From: Methanoculleus bourgensis MS2
GTDB lineage: Archaea > Halobacteriota > Methanomicrobia > Methanomicrobiales > Methanoculleaceae
Assembly (NCBI RefSeq): GCF_000304355.2
Contig: NC_018227.2
Span: 620,001 to 684,000, forward strand
DNA length: 64,000 bases
Reading direction: 5' to 3'
The notes under the pieces are model-generated. The model was not told the origin of the DNA. It worked only from the letters and a program-made list of their open reading frames with translations, and ran no database searches. Of this stretch, positions 51,496-60,713 are shown piece by piece. The stretch's first letter is position 1, and the number at the start of each line of letters is the position of its first letter. A program made the translations under genes and the position numbers.

Positions 51496-54400
51496 ATGAC
51501 AAATACCAGTTTTGACCCGGTAACAGCCCTCGATACAGTTGCCGGCGCATATCGAACCTTTGTCAGTTCTTTCCAGAAATTCAAGAATCCCGTCATCAAA
51601 GAATGGATCGACAGAAAGATCGAGGAAGGAACCCTCCTCTACAAAGGCCCGTACATCGAGCTTGCCCGTCGGTACGCCGATGGAGACTCATTTGCGACCC
51701 TCACTGGAGAGCACATCCTCCATCCAGAAACTCCACAGTACTTCACCAGAGATCCGGCTGACCGGTCATCCCCTCCTGTCCGCCTCTACCGGCACCAGAG
51801 TGATGCAATACGATCGATACTCTCCGGGAAGAACACCGTCGTCACATCGGGAACCGGCTCCGGGAAATCCTTCTGCTTTGCGATACCGGTCGTCTCCACA
51901 TGTCTTGAGATGCAGGACCGGGGCCTCCGGGGCATCAAGGCAATCCTCGTCTACCCGATGAACGCGCTCGCAAACTCCCAGTACGATGACCTCGCGGCCC
52001 GCCTGGACGGCTCGGGTTTGAAGGTCGCCATCTACACCGGCGATACACCGCACACTTACAACGAAGCGCTCATCACATACCGGGAACGGACCGCGCGGGA
52101 CGCTCCCTACGACAGCGAGCTCATCTCACGGGAGGAGATCCAGCGAACCCCTCCGGACATCCTGATCACCAACTATGTCATGCTCGAGTACATCCTCACC
52201 CGGTTCGAGGACAAGATCCTCTTCCCGCCGGAGAACCTCGGCATCCTCAAGTACCTCGTCCTCGACGAGATCCACACCTACACCGGGAAGAAAGGCGCCG
52301 ACACCGCATACCTCATCCGGAGGCTGAAGCAGCACACCGGAACCACCGGCACGCTCCGGTGCATCGGAACCAGTGCGACCGTGAGAGAGGGGGAGGGTGA
52401 GAGGGCAGGAGCGGCCATCGCCGCGTTCGCCGCAAAACTCTTTGGTGAACTCTTTGACAGCACATCGGTCATCGGAGAGACATTCCTCCTTCCGCCCCGC
52501 GGCACGGAGAGCAAACTTCCCGACAGGGTTCTCGTCGGCGACGACCTGCTTCGCGTAAAGGAGCCCGGTGGGGATTACCTGAAGGAACTCACCGAACAGC
52601 TCATCGGCGAGCCGATCGGGATTCAAGATCCCTCAGCCGCCTATCTCGGGGAGACTCTCGGGTCGCAGAAGACTATCCAGTTCATCGAGGATCAACTTGC
52701 CGACGAACCAAAGAGTATTCCCGACCTGATCCGCATATATCGCGCGACCGTCAGGCAAGATGCCACATACGAAGAAGCGGCCCGGGAGATCGAGGCTGCG
52801 TTCATTGCAGGGATGCTCAGCGAGGTGCCTGTTGGGGATACCCTCCAGAAACGGTTCATCCCCAAGATGCACATGTACTTCTCCCAGGGGAGAGAGATCA
52901 AGTGCTGCCTCTCCCGCGACGGCCCCCACCTTCACGATGCCGGCGAGGTCACCTGCCCGGTCTGTGCGGAGAGAGGGCGAACACGGATCACCTTCCCCAT
53001 GGTCTTCTGCCGGGCTTGCGGCCAGGAGTACTACAGTGTCGAACTCCTGACCGACGGAACGGTCAGACCACGTGATCTGGATGCTCCCGCGCAGGAGGGA
53101 GAAGCCCTGTACCTCTATCTGGGAGAGTTTAGCGAGGAAAGGGCATCCCCGCCGGAGTGGTGGTGCACCGATTCCGGAGCGGTCAAAGAGAGGTATCGCA
53201 CCATAGCCACTCCGCGGACCGGCACTTACTGCCCGGACTGTAACAAACTGACTGTTGATGGAGAAGATGGAGAGATCTGCCTGTGCCCGGAGAAACTCCG
53301 CGTCACTCTCATCGAGATGCCGTTCCGGTTCTGTCCGAGTGAAGGCTGCGGCGTATCATATGACCTGAGAACGCGGAGGGAGTTCAACAAACTCTTCTCC
53401 TTCGGCACTGTGGGGAGATCTACCGCTACCGACATTTTAGTCTCGAATATGCTCATCACCCTTCCCGAAAAGGAGCAGAAAGTCATCGCATTCTCTGACA
53501 ACCGGCAGGATACAGCCTTACAGGCCGCCCACATGAACAATATCCAGAAGCGGATCCACTTCAGGCGGGGCCTGTATCATGCCCTGGCTCATGCCGAGAA
53601 CTCCCTCCCCCTCACCGAGGCAGGTGACGCCATCTTTGACACCTTTATGCAATATCGTGCAGACGGTGCTCTCCCTCAATACGAGAAGGATCCCGGTCAG
53701 GGCAGAATGCGGAGGGGCTCACAGGCTGAACCCGTGTACAGGAAATACCTCCTGCTGAATGCTATCCTTGAGATGGGTTCAACACGTCAGAAGAACCAGC
53801 CGAACCTTGAGGATGTTGGCCTGCTGCGAGTCACCTATGCCGGGCTGGACAGCCTCGCCGAGGATGACAGCCTCTGGGAGGACGTGCCCCAACTCTCGCA
53901 GGCAGGTCCTCGCAGGCGGGAGGATTACCTGAAGGGGTTCCTGGACATCATGCGGCATAATCTTGCCATCTCCTCCGATTTCTTCATGCGCCCCTATGAG
54001 TTTGCCGAAAGGATTGAGCGGTTCCTGAACCCGGATCTCATATTCCATAACGAGCTGCTCTCCACGCGGCCAACCGGGTACAGCGACAACGCGCGGAGAG
54101 AGACCTATCGGGCCACGGTCTTCCGTCTCACCCACCCGAGCGGGTCGCTGGTTCGCTGGACAAAGAAGTCGCTGGGAACAGAGACCACTGAAGAAGCGCA
54201 ACAGATCGTCGAACATGTAGAAGCAGTGCTTGCAGGCGAAGGCGGGCTGAAGCAGGAGCGTATCGACCGGGTTGGAACTCTCTCCATGATCAACCCCGAG
54301 ATCATCGAACTCTCGCTCGCTCCTCCCGGAGAGGTGCAGGTCTGCAGGAAATGCGGGCAGGTGACCCACTTCCATGAACTCAACCTCTGCATCAACCCGA

Positions 54401-56856
54401 ACTGCACCGACCTTATCTCGCTCGACCTCTCCAACAACTACTTCCGGCAGGAGTATACAAGGTCGTTCCGGGAAGCGGTCCAGCTCCATGCAGAGGAGCA
54501 TAGCGGACAGATCGACGGGGAGACCCGGAAACTGCTTGAGACTCGGTTCCGGGATTCGCAGGATAGCCTGAACGTAATCGTATGCACCCCTACTATGGAA
54601 CTGGGTATCGATATCGGAACCCTTTCGGCTGTCTACCTGCGGAATGTCCCTCCATCGCCCTCTAACTACGCACAGCGTGCCGGGCGTGCAGGACGAAAGT
54701 CGCAGGCCTCGATGATCATCACGTTCTGCGGTGTCGGCTCACGCCGCGGGCCTCATGACCAGTATTTCTACCGGTATCCGGCAAAGATGATCTCCGGAAA
54801 GATCGCCTCCCCCCGATTCCTGATGGACAACCGGATGCTCATCCGTGCACACATCCATGCTCTCATCCTTGAGATCATCACCCTTAAGATCCCGCAGAAG
54901 ATCGATGGGATACTCGACTTCGAGAAGGAAAACCTCCCGATGTTCACGGAAAGCATCTCGGGTGTGGAAGAAGGCCTCAGCAGAACCCGCCTCGGCGAGA
55001 TGATCGAGGAACACCGGGTGCAGATCCTGAACGCAATCAACGAGGTGCTTGCGGAGGAGAAGCAATCACTCGACTGGCTTGACGACACTTTCATCATACA
55101 GACCGTCGATTCGTTCGTCTCCTCGTTTGACGGTGCATTCAACCTCTTCAGGAGTGAGTTTTCAGCCCTCCTCAAAGAACTGGACGAAATTAACATCTTC
55201 CTGCAGAGAGGTCGGATCTCCGATCGGCAGAGAGGCGTCTATAAGCGAAGACGGGACTCAATCGAGAAGAAACTGAACGATATGCGGAACGGCGGCGGGG
55301 ACTTCACGACCTATCGGTATCTTGGCTCACAGGGTTTCCTCCCCAACTACGGCTTCCCCACACAGGTTACATCCCTTGCAATCAACTACAAGGGGGTCTT
55401 CGGGTCGGAAGAGGCGGAATTGAAGCGGGATCGCAACATCGCGCTGGTCGAGTACGCACCCGGCAACAGCGTGTACTTCAGCGGGAACCGGTACTCGGTC
55501 AGGACTCCCCGGCTCAGGACCGAGAACAACCAGCCCGCGATGAGCACCGTCCTCATCTGCCCATACTGTGAAGCGGTCTTCCTGGACGAGAAGGAGATCT
55601 CAATGACCGGTGGCGCCTGCAGGAACTGTGGTGCGTCCTTGGAAAATGCAGCAGTGATTCAACATTCAATTGAGATGCCCGACCAGCTGGCGGAGTCCAG
55701 ATCGACGATCACGAGCGACGAGGAAGAACGGCAACGTCTCGGCTATGAGGTCACCCGCCACTATGCCCCCTCAGGCGCACGACAATTTTACGTGGCGGGA
55801 GACCCCGGCGAACCGCTGCTCACCCTCTCCTACGACCATTCGGGAAAGATCGTCAGCATCAACCACGGTCCGATACCATCCGATAAGGATGAACCACAGT
55901 CGGGCTTCACACTCTGCACGGCATGCAACCGCTGGATCTTCGGGAAGGACGGGGTGAAAGACCACCTTGACTCAACGAATGAGATGAAGAGGTGTTGGAG
56001 GAACGGAACTGAGGAAAATATCATCAGGAATATCGTCCTCTACACCGACACCCGACACGACGTTGTCAAGATTGATGTGCCCGTTCCGCTTGATGGTGAG
56101 GGAAATCCGCTGGATGAGGAGTTGTATCGATCGTTCTTTACCACCCTTGCTCAGGCGATCATCGAGGGCGTCCAGATCAGCATGAACGTCGATGTAGATG
56201 AGATCCGGTACTTCCTGATGCCGGATCCCGAGAACAGGAAGAAGTCAAGCATCATTCTCTACGAGACTTCGGAAGGGGGCGCCGGAATACTCGAGTCGAT
56301 CGCTGATCGTTCCACGTTCCACGAGGTTATCAGACAGTCGCTGACTATCCTTCATGAATACGATGAGAAGAAGTGTGACCGGGCATGCTACGAATGCCTG
56401 TGCAACTACTACAACCAGTTCGACCATGATCTCCTTGACCGGAAACTTGTGCTCCCCCTACTTCGCTCCCTTCAGGAGGCAGAAGTCAGCATCATCCCCG
56501 ATCGTTCCTCTTCAGCTAAAGACCGGTTTGATGAACTTATGTCAAGGTGCGAGTCTTCTCTTGAAAAGCAGGTTCTTGAGGCGATCTATCAGGCAGGTCT
56601 TCCTCTCCCGGATAGCGGACAGGAAGTCATTGCGGAAGGAGATGAGATGATCGCCCGTCCGGACTTTGCCTACCAGAAAAATGGTCACTCGATTGTAATC
56701 TTTGTCGATGGACCGGATCATGAGCAGGAAGCCCAGATGCGGGATGATATGCGGAAGAGGGATCGACTTGACCTGATGGGCTATACCGTCTTCCCGATAA
56801 ATTACCAGGATTCTCTGGAAGAGCGCATTAAGAGCCTTTCGAAGTTATTGGAGTAA
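51496..56856 (+). CDS. DruE-like giant DEAD-box helicase with DUF1998 and C-terminal nuclease-like domain
   Basis: 1786 residues. Walker A SGTGSGKS near 120, DEIH in LVLDEIHTYTG near 256, TSATV, helicase C VCTPTMELGID near 1030, QRAGRAGR near 1060. Zinc-finger-like Cys pairs occur throughout (CPVC...CRAC near 485, CRKCG...CINPNC near 950, CPYC...CRNCG near 1355). A DUF1998 segment with CDRACYECLCNYYNQF sits near 1620. The last about 70 residues (ARPDFAYQKNGHSIVIFVDGPDHE) look like a DUF559/PD-(D/E)XK-type nuclease. Size and layout resemble DruE of Druantia; MrfA and DISARM DrmA/DrmB are related alternatives. ATG 51496 is preferred over an upstream extension to 51304. Confidence 0.85.
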   Translation: MTNTSFDPVTALDTVAGAYRTFVSSFQKFKNPVIKEWIDRKIEEGTLLYKGPYIELARRYADGDSFATLTGEHILHPETPQYFTRDPADRSSPPVRLYRHQSDAIRSILSGKNTVVTSGTGSGKSFCFAIPVVSTCLEMQDRGLRGIKAILVYPMNALANSQYDDLAARLDGSGLKVAIYTGDTPHTYNEALITYRERTARDAPYDSELISREEIQRTPPDILITNYVMLEYILTRFEDKILFPPENLGILKYLVLDEIHTYTGKKGADTAYLIRRLKQHTGTTGTLRCIGTSATVREGEGERAGAAIAAFAAKLFGELFDSTSVIGETFLLPPRGTESKLPDRVLVGDDLLRVKEPGGDYLKELTEQLIGEPIGIQDPSAAYLGETLGSQKTIQFIEDQLADEPKSIPDLIRIYRATVRQDATYEEAAREIEAAFIAGMLSEVPVGDTLQKRFIPKMHMYFSQGREIKCCLSRDGPHLHDAGEVTCPVCAERGRTRITFPMVFCRACGQEYYSVELLTDGTVRPRDLDAPAQEGEALYLYLGEFSEERASPPEWWCTDSGAVKERYRTIATPRTGTYCPDCNKLTVDGEDGEICLCPEKLRVTLIEMPFRFCPSEGCGVSYDLRTRREFNKLFSFGTVGRSTATDILVSNMLITLPEKEQKVIAFSDNRQDTALQAAHMNNIQKRIHFRRGLYHALAHAENSLPLTEAGDAIFDTFMQYRADGALPQYEKDPGQGRMRRGSQAEPVYRKYLLLNAILEMGSTRQKNQPNLEDVGLLRVTYAGLDSLAEDDSLWEDVPQLSQAGPRRREDYLKGFLDIMRHNLAISSDFFMRPYEFAERIERFLNPDLIFHNELLSTRPTGYSDNARRETYRATVFRLTHPSGSLVRWTKKSLGTETTEEAQQIVEHVEAVLAGEGGLKQERIDRVGTLSMINPEIIELSLAPPGEVQVCRKCGQVTHFHELNLCINPNCTDLISLDLSNNYFRQEYTRSFREAVQLHAEEHSGQIDGETRKLLETRFRDSQDSLNVIVCTPTMELGIDIGTLSAVYLRNVPPSPSNYAQRAGRAGRKSQASMIITFCGVGSRRGPHDQYFYRYPAKMISGKIASPRFLMDNRMLIRAHIHALILEIITLKIPQKIDGILDFEKENLPMFTESISGVEEGLSRTRLGEMIEEHRVQILNAINEVLAEEKQSLDWLDDTFIIQTVDSFVSSFDGAFNLFRSEFSALLKELDEINIFLQRGRISDRQRGVYKRRRDSIEKKLNDMRNGGGDFTTYRYLGSQGFLPNYGFPTQVTSLAINYKGVFGSEEAELKRDRNIALVEYAPGNSVYFSGNRYSVRTPRLRTENNQPAMSTVLICPYCEAVFLDEKEISMTGGACRNCGASLENAAVIQHSIEMPDQLAESRSTITSDEEERQRLGYEVTRHYAPSGARQFYVAGDPGEPLLTLSYDHSGKIVSINHGPIPSDKDEPQSGFTLCTACNRWIFGKDGVKDHLDSTNEMKRCWRNGTEENIIRNIVLYTDTRHDVVKIDVPVPLDGEGNPLDEELYRSFFTTLAQAIIEGVQISMNVDVDEIRYFLMPDPENRKKSSIILYETSEGGAGILESIADRSTFHEVIRQSLTILHEYDEKKCDRACYECLCNYYNQFDHDLLDRKLVLPLLRSLQEAEVSIIPDRSSSAKDRFDELMSRCESSLEKQVLEAIYQAGLPLPDSGQEVIAEGDEMIARPDFAYQKNGHSIVIFVDGPDHEQEAQMRDDMRKRDRLDLMGYTVFPINYQDSLEERIKSLSKLLE

Positions 56857-57059
56857 TCCCTATAGTCTGTATGGGCTCCTTCCCCCTACCCTTTCATCGA
56901 GAAAATAACTCCTCTCTGTGCTATGATCGCTCATGGAATTCCCGTATTCAAATAAGATTAGGGTACTCACGGTGGAGGGATGTGCGCTGCCGGACCCGGG
57001 GATCGCCGTCTTGTGATGATAAATCGGCACAGCTGCGCGGAAGCCCGTTTGCTCCCTCC

Positions 57060-58637
57060 CTAAAATAAATTCTCATCCTCCGAGCGAGACTCCATCACCT
57101 CGATGATTTCCTCAAACGCCTCATACACGTAAGCAGAAAGCTCCCCGAACGTATCCTGATCCGAAAACACTTCCCGGAGCGATCCGAGGGCCCGCGGATC
57201 GCCGATCTCCCCGAGGGCGGATATCGCAAATAAGCGAGAATGTTCTTCGTACTGCTCAGTGTCAAGGATAATCCTGCAGAGCTCATCTACGGCTTCCCCC
57301 ACCTTGCGTGTGCCCAGTTCATCGGCAGCGTATGCCGCAATATCTCCCCCACAAGAGGTGTCTTTCAGGGCTTCGAGCAGGACCGGTACCGGATACGGGC
57401 CAGATATATGCCCTAATGTCCGAATTGCCGTCGCCTTGATATCCAGCGAGTAGTCCCCGGCGACAACCTCCCTAAGCGGCCCGATGATCTCTGGACCTAT
57501 GCCAGCAACCTTTTTTAACGCCTCATCCAGTGCCCCCTCTTCACCGATGCGATAATCCTCAAAGATTTTGCATTCGTCCGCAACCATGTCGAGCGTCCGG
57601 AACAGCGCCGCAACCGCAGACGCATCACCGGTCCTCCCGATTGCACCGATTGCGCTCCGACAGAGTGCGCGATACTCCTCGTTCTCTTCCGGATCGCTGA
57701 TGGCATCCAGAATCGGAGAGACTGCCCGCGGATCCTTCAACGCAGCCAGTCCTCGTATCGTCAATTCTCTCATAGGGTAGTCAGAGTCTTCAAGAGCCCC
57801 CAGAAGGACTGCGAAGGTGTCATCATCGCTATCAGGTGACACACTGTCTGTCATCTCCTCACCTGCGTCGTCTTCGGACTCCTCGTCACTGAGAACAAGC
57901 CATTTCAATGCTTCAAGGGCAAAGGAGATAAGTATGTCATCATCCTCATCCGGGTCGGTCAGGACTGCTGCGAGCGGCGCCACAGCCCGCTGTTCACCGA
58001 TCCGGCCAAGGGCGGCTGCTGCATAACTCCGGGCGTCGGGGGTATAGCGATCCTTATCGGTCAACATCGCGCAGAGCGGTTCGAAGGCTTCAGGGAACCG
58101 GTTCGCTCCCAGTGCATCGGCGGCTTCGGCTACCAGATACTCATCCTCGTCTTTATCATTGAGCACATCGACGAGAATCTGATTGGCACTCCAGGTGTCG
58201 ATCTCGCGGAGAACGTGGATGATAAGTTTTCGTATATCAATGGAATACGGCCCGTTCAATATCCGCTCCAATGGCTCAATGTCGTCCTCGTAGAACTCTG
58301 CCAGTTCCTCAACAGTGGAACGGTCGGCTTCCTCGGTCAGGTGCCAGACGATCGGATGAAGGTCGTCGAACTCAGCGTCAAGGATCGAGGCGAATGACTC
58401 GAGAGCATTGATGTCATCAAAATACGTGAGGGCTTTCAGGACTTCGTTGACATACTGGCAGACGTTATCCTCATCCTCGTACTTCATGCCCCTGATGGAT
58501 TCGATGATAGAACCGACTGCTCGTGCGTCGCGCCGGCGGGCGAGCCCCTGCACGGCAACAGATCGAACCTGCGTGGATGGTGCCGAAAGGGCTCTGATGA
58601 GAGGGACGACGAGGTCGGGTTTGAAATTTTCAGACAT
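57060..58637 (-). CDS. HEAT-repeat (PBS-lyase-like) protein
   Basis: 525 residues of repeated two-helix HEAT units (VRSVAVQGLARRRDARAV, RSYAAAALGRIGEQRAVAPL, RLFAISALGEIGDPRALGSL). Acidic, soluble, with no catalytic motif. Such solenoids serve as protein scaffolds; HEAT proteins in defence islands can hold nucleases or helicases. An AAGGAGAT ribosome site precedes ATG 58637. Links to neighbours are only positional. Confidence 0.85.
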   Translation of the reverse strand: MSENFKPDLVVPLIRALSAPSTQVRSVAVQGLARRRDARAVGSIIESIRGMKYEDEDNVCQYVNEVLKALTYFDDINALESFASILDAEFDDLHPIVWHLTEEADRSTVEELAEFYEDDIEPLERILNGPYSIDIRKLIIHVLREIDTWSANQILVDVLNDKDEDEYLVAEAADALGANRFPEAFEPLCAMLTDKDRYTPDARSYAAAALGRIGEQRAVAPLAAVLTDPDEDDDILISFALEALKWLVLSDEESEDDAGEEMTDSVSPDSDDDTFAVLLGALEDSDYPMRELTIRGLAALKDPRAVSPILDAISDPEENEEYRALCRSAIGAIGRTGDASAVAALFRTLDMVADECKIFEDYRIGEEGALDEALKKVAGIGPEIIGPLREVVAGDYSLDIKATAIRTLGHISGPYPVPVLLEALKDTSCGGDIAAYAADELGTRKVGEAVDELCRIILDTEQYEEHSRLFAISALGEIGDPRALGSLREVFSDQDTFGELSAYVYEAFEEIIEVMESRSEDENLF

Positions 58638-59019
58638 CTTAAATCTCCTTTTTCGTGAATATCCCTATCAAAGGAGAGGATGAAGAAGGGATAAGGGTTA
58701 TGCTCTGGCGTGGCGAAACGGTTCGCCGGGCATGAGCGACAAACGGCGCAGCCCCTCTGCGTTTGCTGCTCGGGTTGTGATCTTTGTGGTGTCGGAATGT
58801 CCTCGTGCCACGATTAAAAGGTCTGAAATATGGTGTGTTGCTGTGTTGCATAATCTCCGCTGTGACCCTCCTGCTGGCATCTGTCGGGCACTCGCTCAGG
58901 CCAACCATAGCCAGCACATATCGTAGGCGGTTCGCTTTCCTCCAGATTCTCGCAGAACATCTCTTCCTGGGACGTTGCTTGCACTCCTTTCGCCGAAGAT
59001 CTGTTTTTGGCACGGGAGA
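58638..59019. other. Intergenic region, nothing recognised
   Basis: About 380 bp with no supported gene or repeat. Confidence 0.25.
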
Positions 59020-59229
59020 ATGGCAGGAGCACTTATCATCATCACTTTTGTGGTCGGACGACCGGACTTATTCAACACAGTTGGACAAAAGGCGGTAGAA
59101 GGTATTTTGGAGTGTCTGAAAAAGATGCTGACTTGTTGCAAAAAGGTTATAGGGGCATTAGATGAACAACTTAAACTGTCGACGTCCTCTACGGCCTTCC
59201 TGCGATTGAAAATTAATGGGGAACAATGA
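59020..59229 (+). CDS. Possible small protein (low support)
   Basis: 69 codons from ATG 59020, with a hydrophobic N terminus (MAGALIIITFVV) and a Cys pair (LTCCKK). It overlaps the start of the Mrr-like gene by 14 bp. GGGAG precedes the ATG too closely for a standard site. I do not recognise it; it may be a chance frame. Confidence 0.25.
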   Translation: MAGALIIITFVVGRPDLFNTVGQKAVEGILECLKKMLTCCKKVIGALDEQLKLSTSSTAFLRLKINGEQ

Positions 59230-60250
59230 GATGGTAAAAATTGAACCTGACACTACAATATGGGGCATTCATGCCGGCAAGACAGGAGATGCTGATAGCA
59301 CCTTCTTAAAAAAGAACTATGTCGCAATCGGCTGGCATCAGATGGGTGATCTCTCATCATTATCTGCTGATCGGGAAGCGTTTAAAGAACGGGTCGCACA
59401 GATATATCCCGATAAAAAGCCTGGCGCTATACCGAATATTGCCGGACAGACCTATCGCTTTGTCCATGAGATCCGCGAGGGCGATCTCGTTGCATATCCC
59501 TCGAAGATGGATCGTCAGATACACATCGGCAGAATAACAGGCTCCTATCGCTATGATCCGGGTATAGACAGAACCTATCCTAATGTGCGACCGGTGGAAT
59601 GGATCCGCCACCTTCCTCGCACCCGCTTCACTCAGGGTGCCTTATATGAAATTGGCTCCGCAATGAGTTTGTTTCAGGTTAAAAACTACGCCGATGAATT
59701 TATCGCGGCTCTCAAAGATCAGTCCTCTACTGTACCCACCGATGATGAAACGGTGCACCTTGTCGCAGAGGATATTGAACAGATCACTCATGACTTCATT
59801 CTGAAGAAGGTGTCGGCAGAACTAAAAGGGCATCCTCTTGAAGATTTTATCGCTCATCTCCTTAATGTCATGGGATACCAGACCCGTATCTCGCCGGCAG
59901 GGCCTGATGGGGGAATTGACATAATAGCTCACAGGGATGAGCTTGGTTTTGAGCCGCCAATCATTAAGGTACAGGTGAAGAGCACTGATGGAAGCGTCAG
60001 CGATCCTATGGTCTCATCGCTTTACGGCAAGGTCGATCAGAAGGAGTATGGCCTTCTCGTCACCCTCGGAGTATTTACCAAACAGGCCAGAAACTTTGCC
60101 CGGAACAAGCCCAATTTGCGGCTTATTGATGGGGAGGAGCTCGTCACCCTTGTCCTGAAACATTACGAACATTTTGACTCGCGCTACAAGGGATTGATCC
60201 CCCTGAAAAGGGTGTATATTCCTGAGTCGATAGAGGAAGGGGAGAGCTAA
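59216..60250 (+). CDS. EVE-like domain plus Mrr restriction endonuclease
   Basis: 344 residues. Residues 1-150 resemble an EVE/PUA fold that would read modified bases (IWGIHAGKTGDADSTFLKKN, FVHEIREGDLVAYPSK). Residues about 205-315 form an Mrr_cat nuclease: GHPLEDFIAHLLNVMGYQ, PDGGIDIIA, VQVKS (D...QxK). The architecture predicts a type IV enzyme that cuts modified DNA. ATG 59231, with GGGGA upstream, is an alternative start. Confidence 0.82.
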   Translation: MGNNEMVKIEPDTTIWGIHAGKTGDADSTFLKKNYVAIGWHQMGDLSSLSADREAFKERVAQIYPDKKPGAIPNIAGQTYRFVHEIREGDLVAYPSKMDRQIHIGRITGSYRYDPGIDRTYPNVRPVEWIRHLPRTRFTQGALYEIGSAMSLFQVKNYADEFIAALKDQSSTVPTDDETVHLVAEDIEQITHDFILKKVSAELKGHPLEDFIAHLLNVMGYQTRISPAGPDGGIDIIAHRDELGFEPPIIKVQVKSTDGSVSDPMVSSLYGKVDQKEYGLLVTLGVFTKQARNFARNKPNLRLIDGEELVTLVLKHYEHFDSRYKGLIPLKRVYIPESIEEGES

Positions 60251-60259
60251 GTTGGCTAT

Positions 60260-60472
60260 GTGGATATGAGCTACGATCGGTCATATGAGAAGATCAATGT
60301 CTACGAGGATGTCAGCAGGGAGGCTATGTATGATAGGCTGGTGGAGCAGGGAACGGAGGTGCGCATAACCGACGCCGTGATCGCCGGTTCGGAGTTCTTC
60401 CCGAGCGTCTTTGAAAAATACGAACGGGATCCCGGCAGGACATTCTTCTGGCGGGATGGGATGCTGAAGTAA
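60260..60472 (+). CDS. Small hypothetical protein
   Basis: 70 codons, starting at GTG 60260 (ATG at 60266 is possible), 10 bp after the Mrr-like gene. The composition (many Asp/Glu/Arg/Tyr) is coding-like but no family is recognised. Possibly co-transcribed with the endonuclease. Confidence 0.45.
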   Translation: MDMSYDRSYEKINVYEDVSREAMYDRLVEQGTEVRITDAVIAGSEFFPSVFEKYERDPGRTFFWRDGMLK

Positions 60473-60713
60473 ATTCCCCCCGCCCCTGGTGCTGACGGTC
60501 GGTATTCTTCGCCCTTGCCCTGGAGCATCCCTAACAGTGGATTACCATCCAGCCCCAATCCAAAGACCGGTAAGCAACAAAGAAAACGCATTTCAGAACA
60601 TTAATGTCTGGATAAATTGACTGTTGGTCTATTGCAGGGCAGCCGAATACTCATCGCCTCGACTACGTGCAGGCTTGTGATCCTGTCCGATGCAGTGGTA
60701 TGGGTGGTGCAGA

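Noticed and set aside
32911-56856. Dpd (7-deazapurine in DNA) cluster
   Set aside because: SNF2 and DUF1998 helicases occur, but no DpdA (TGT-like), DpdB or DpdC is seen.
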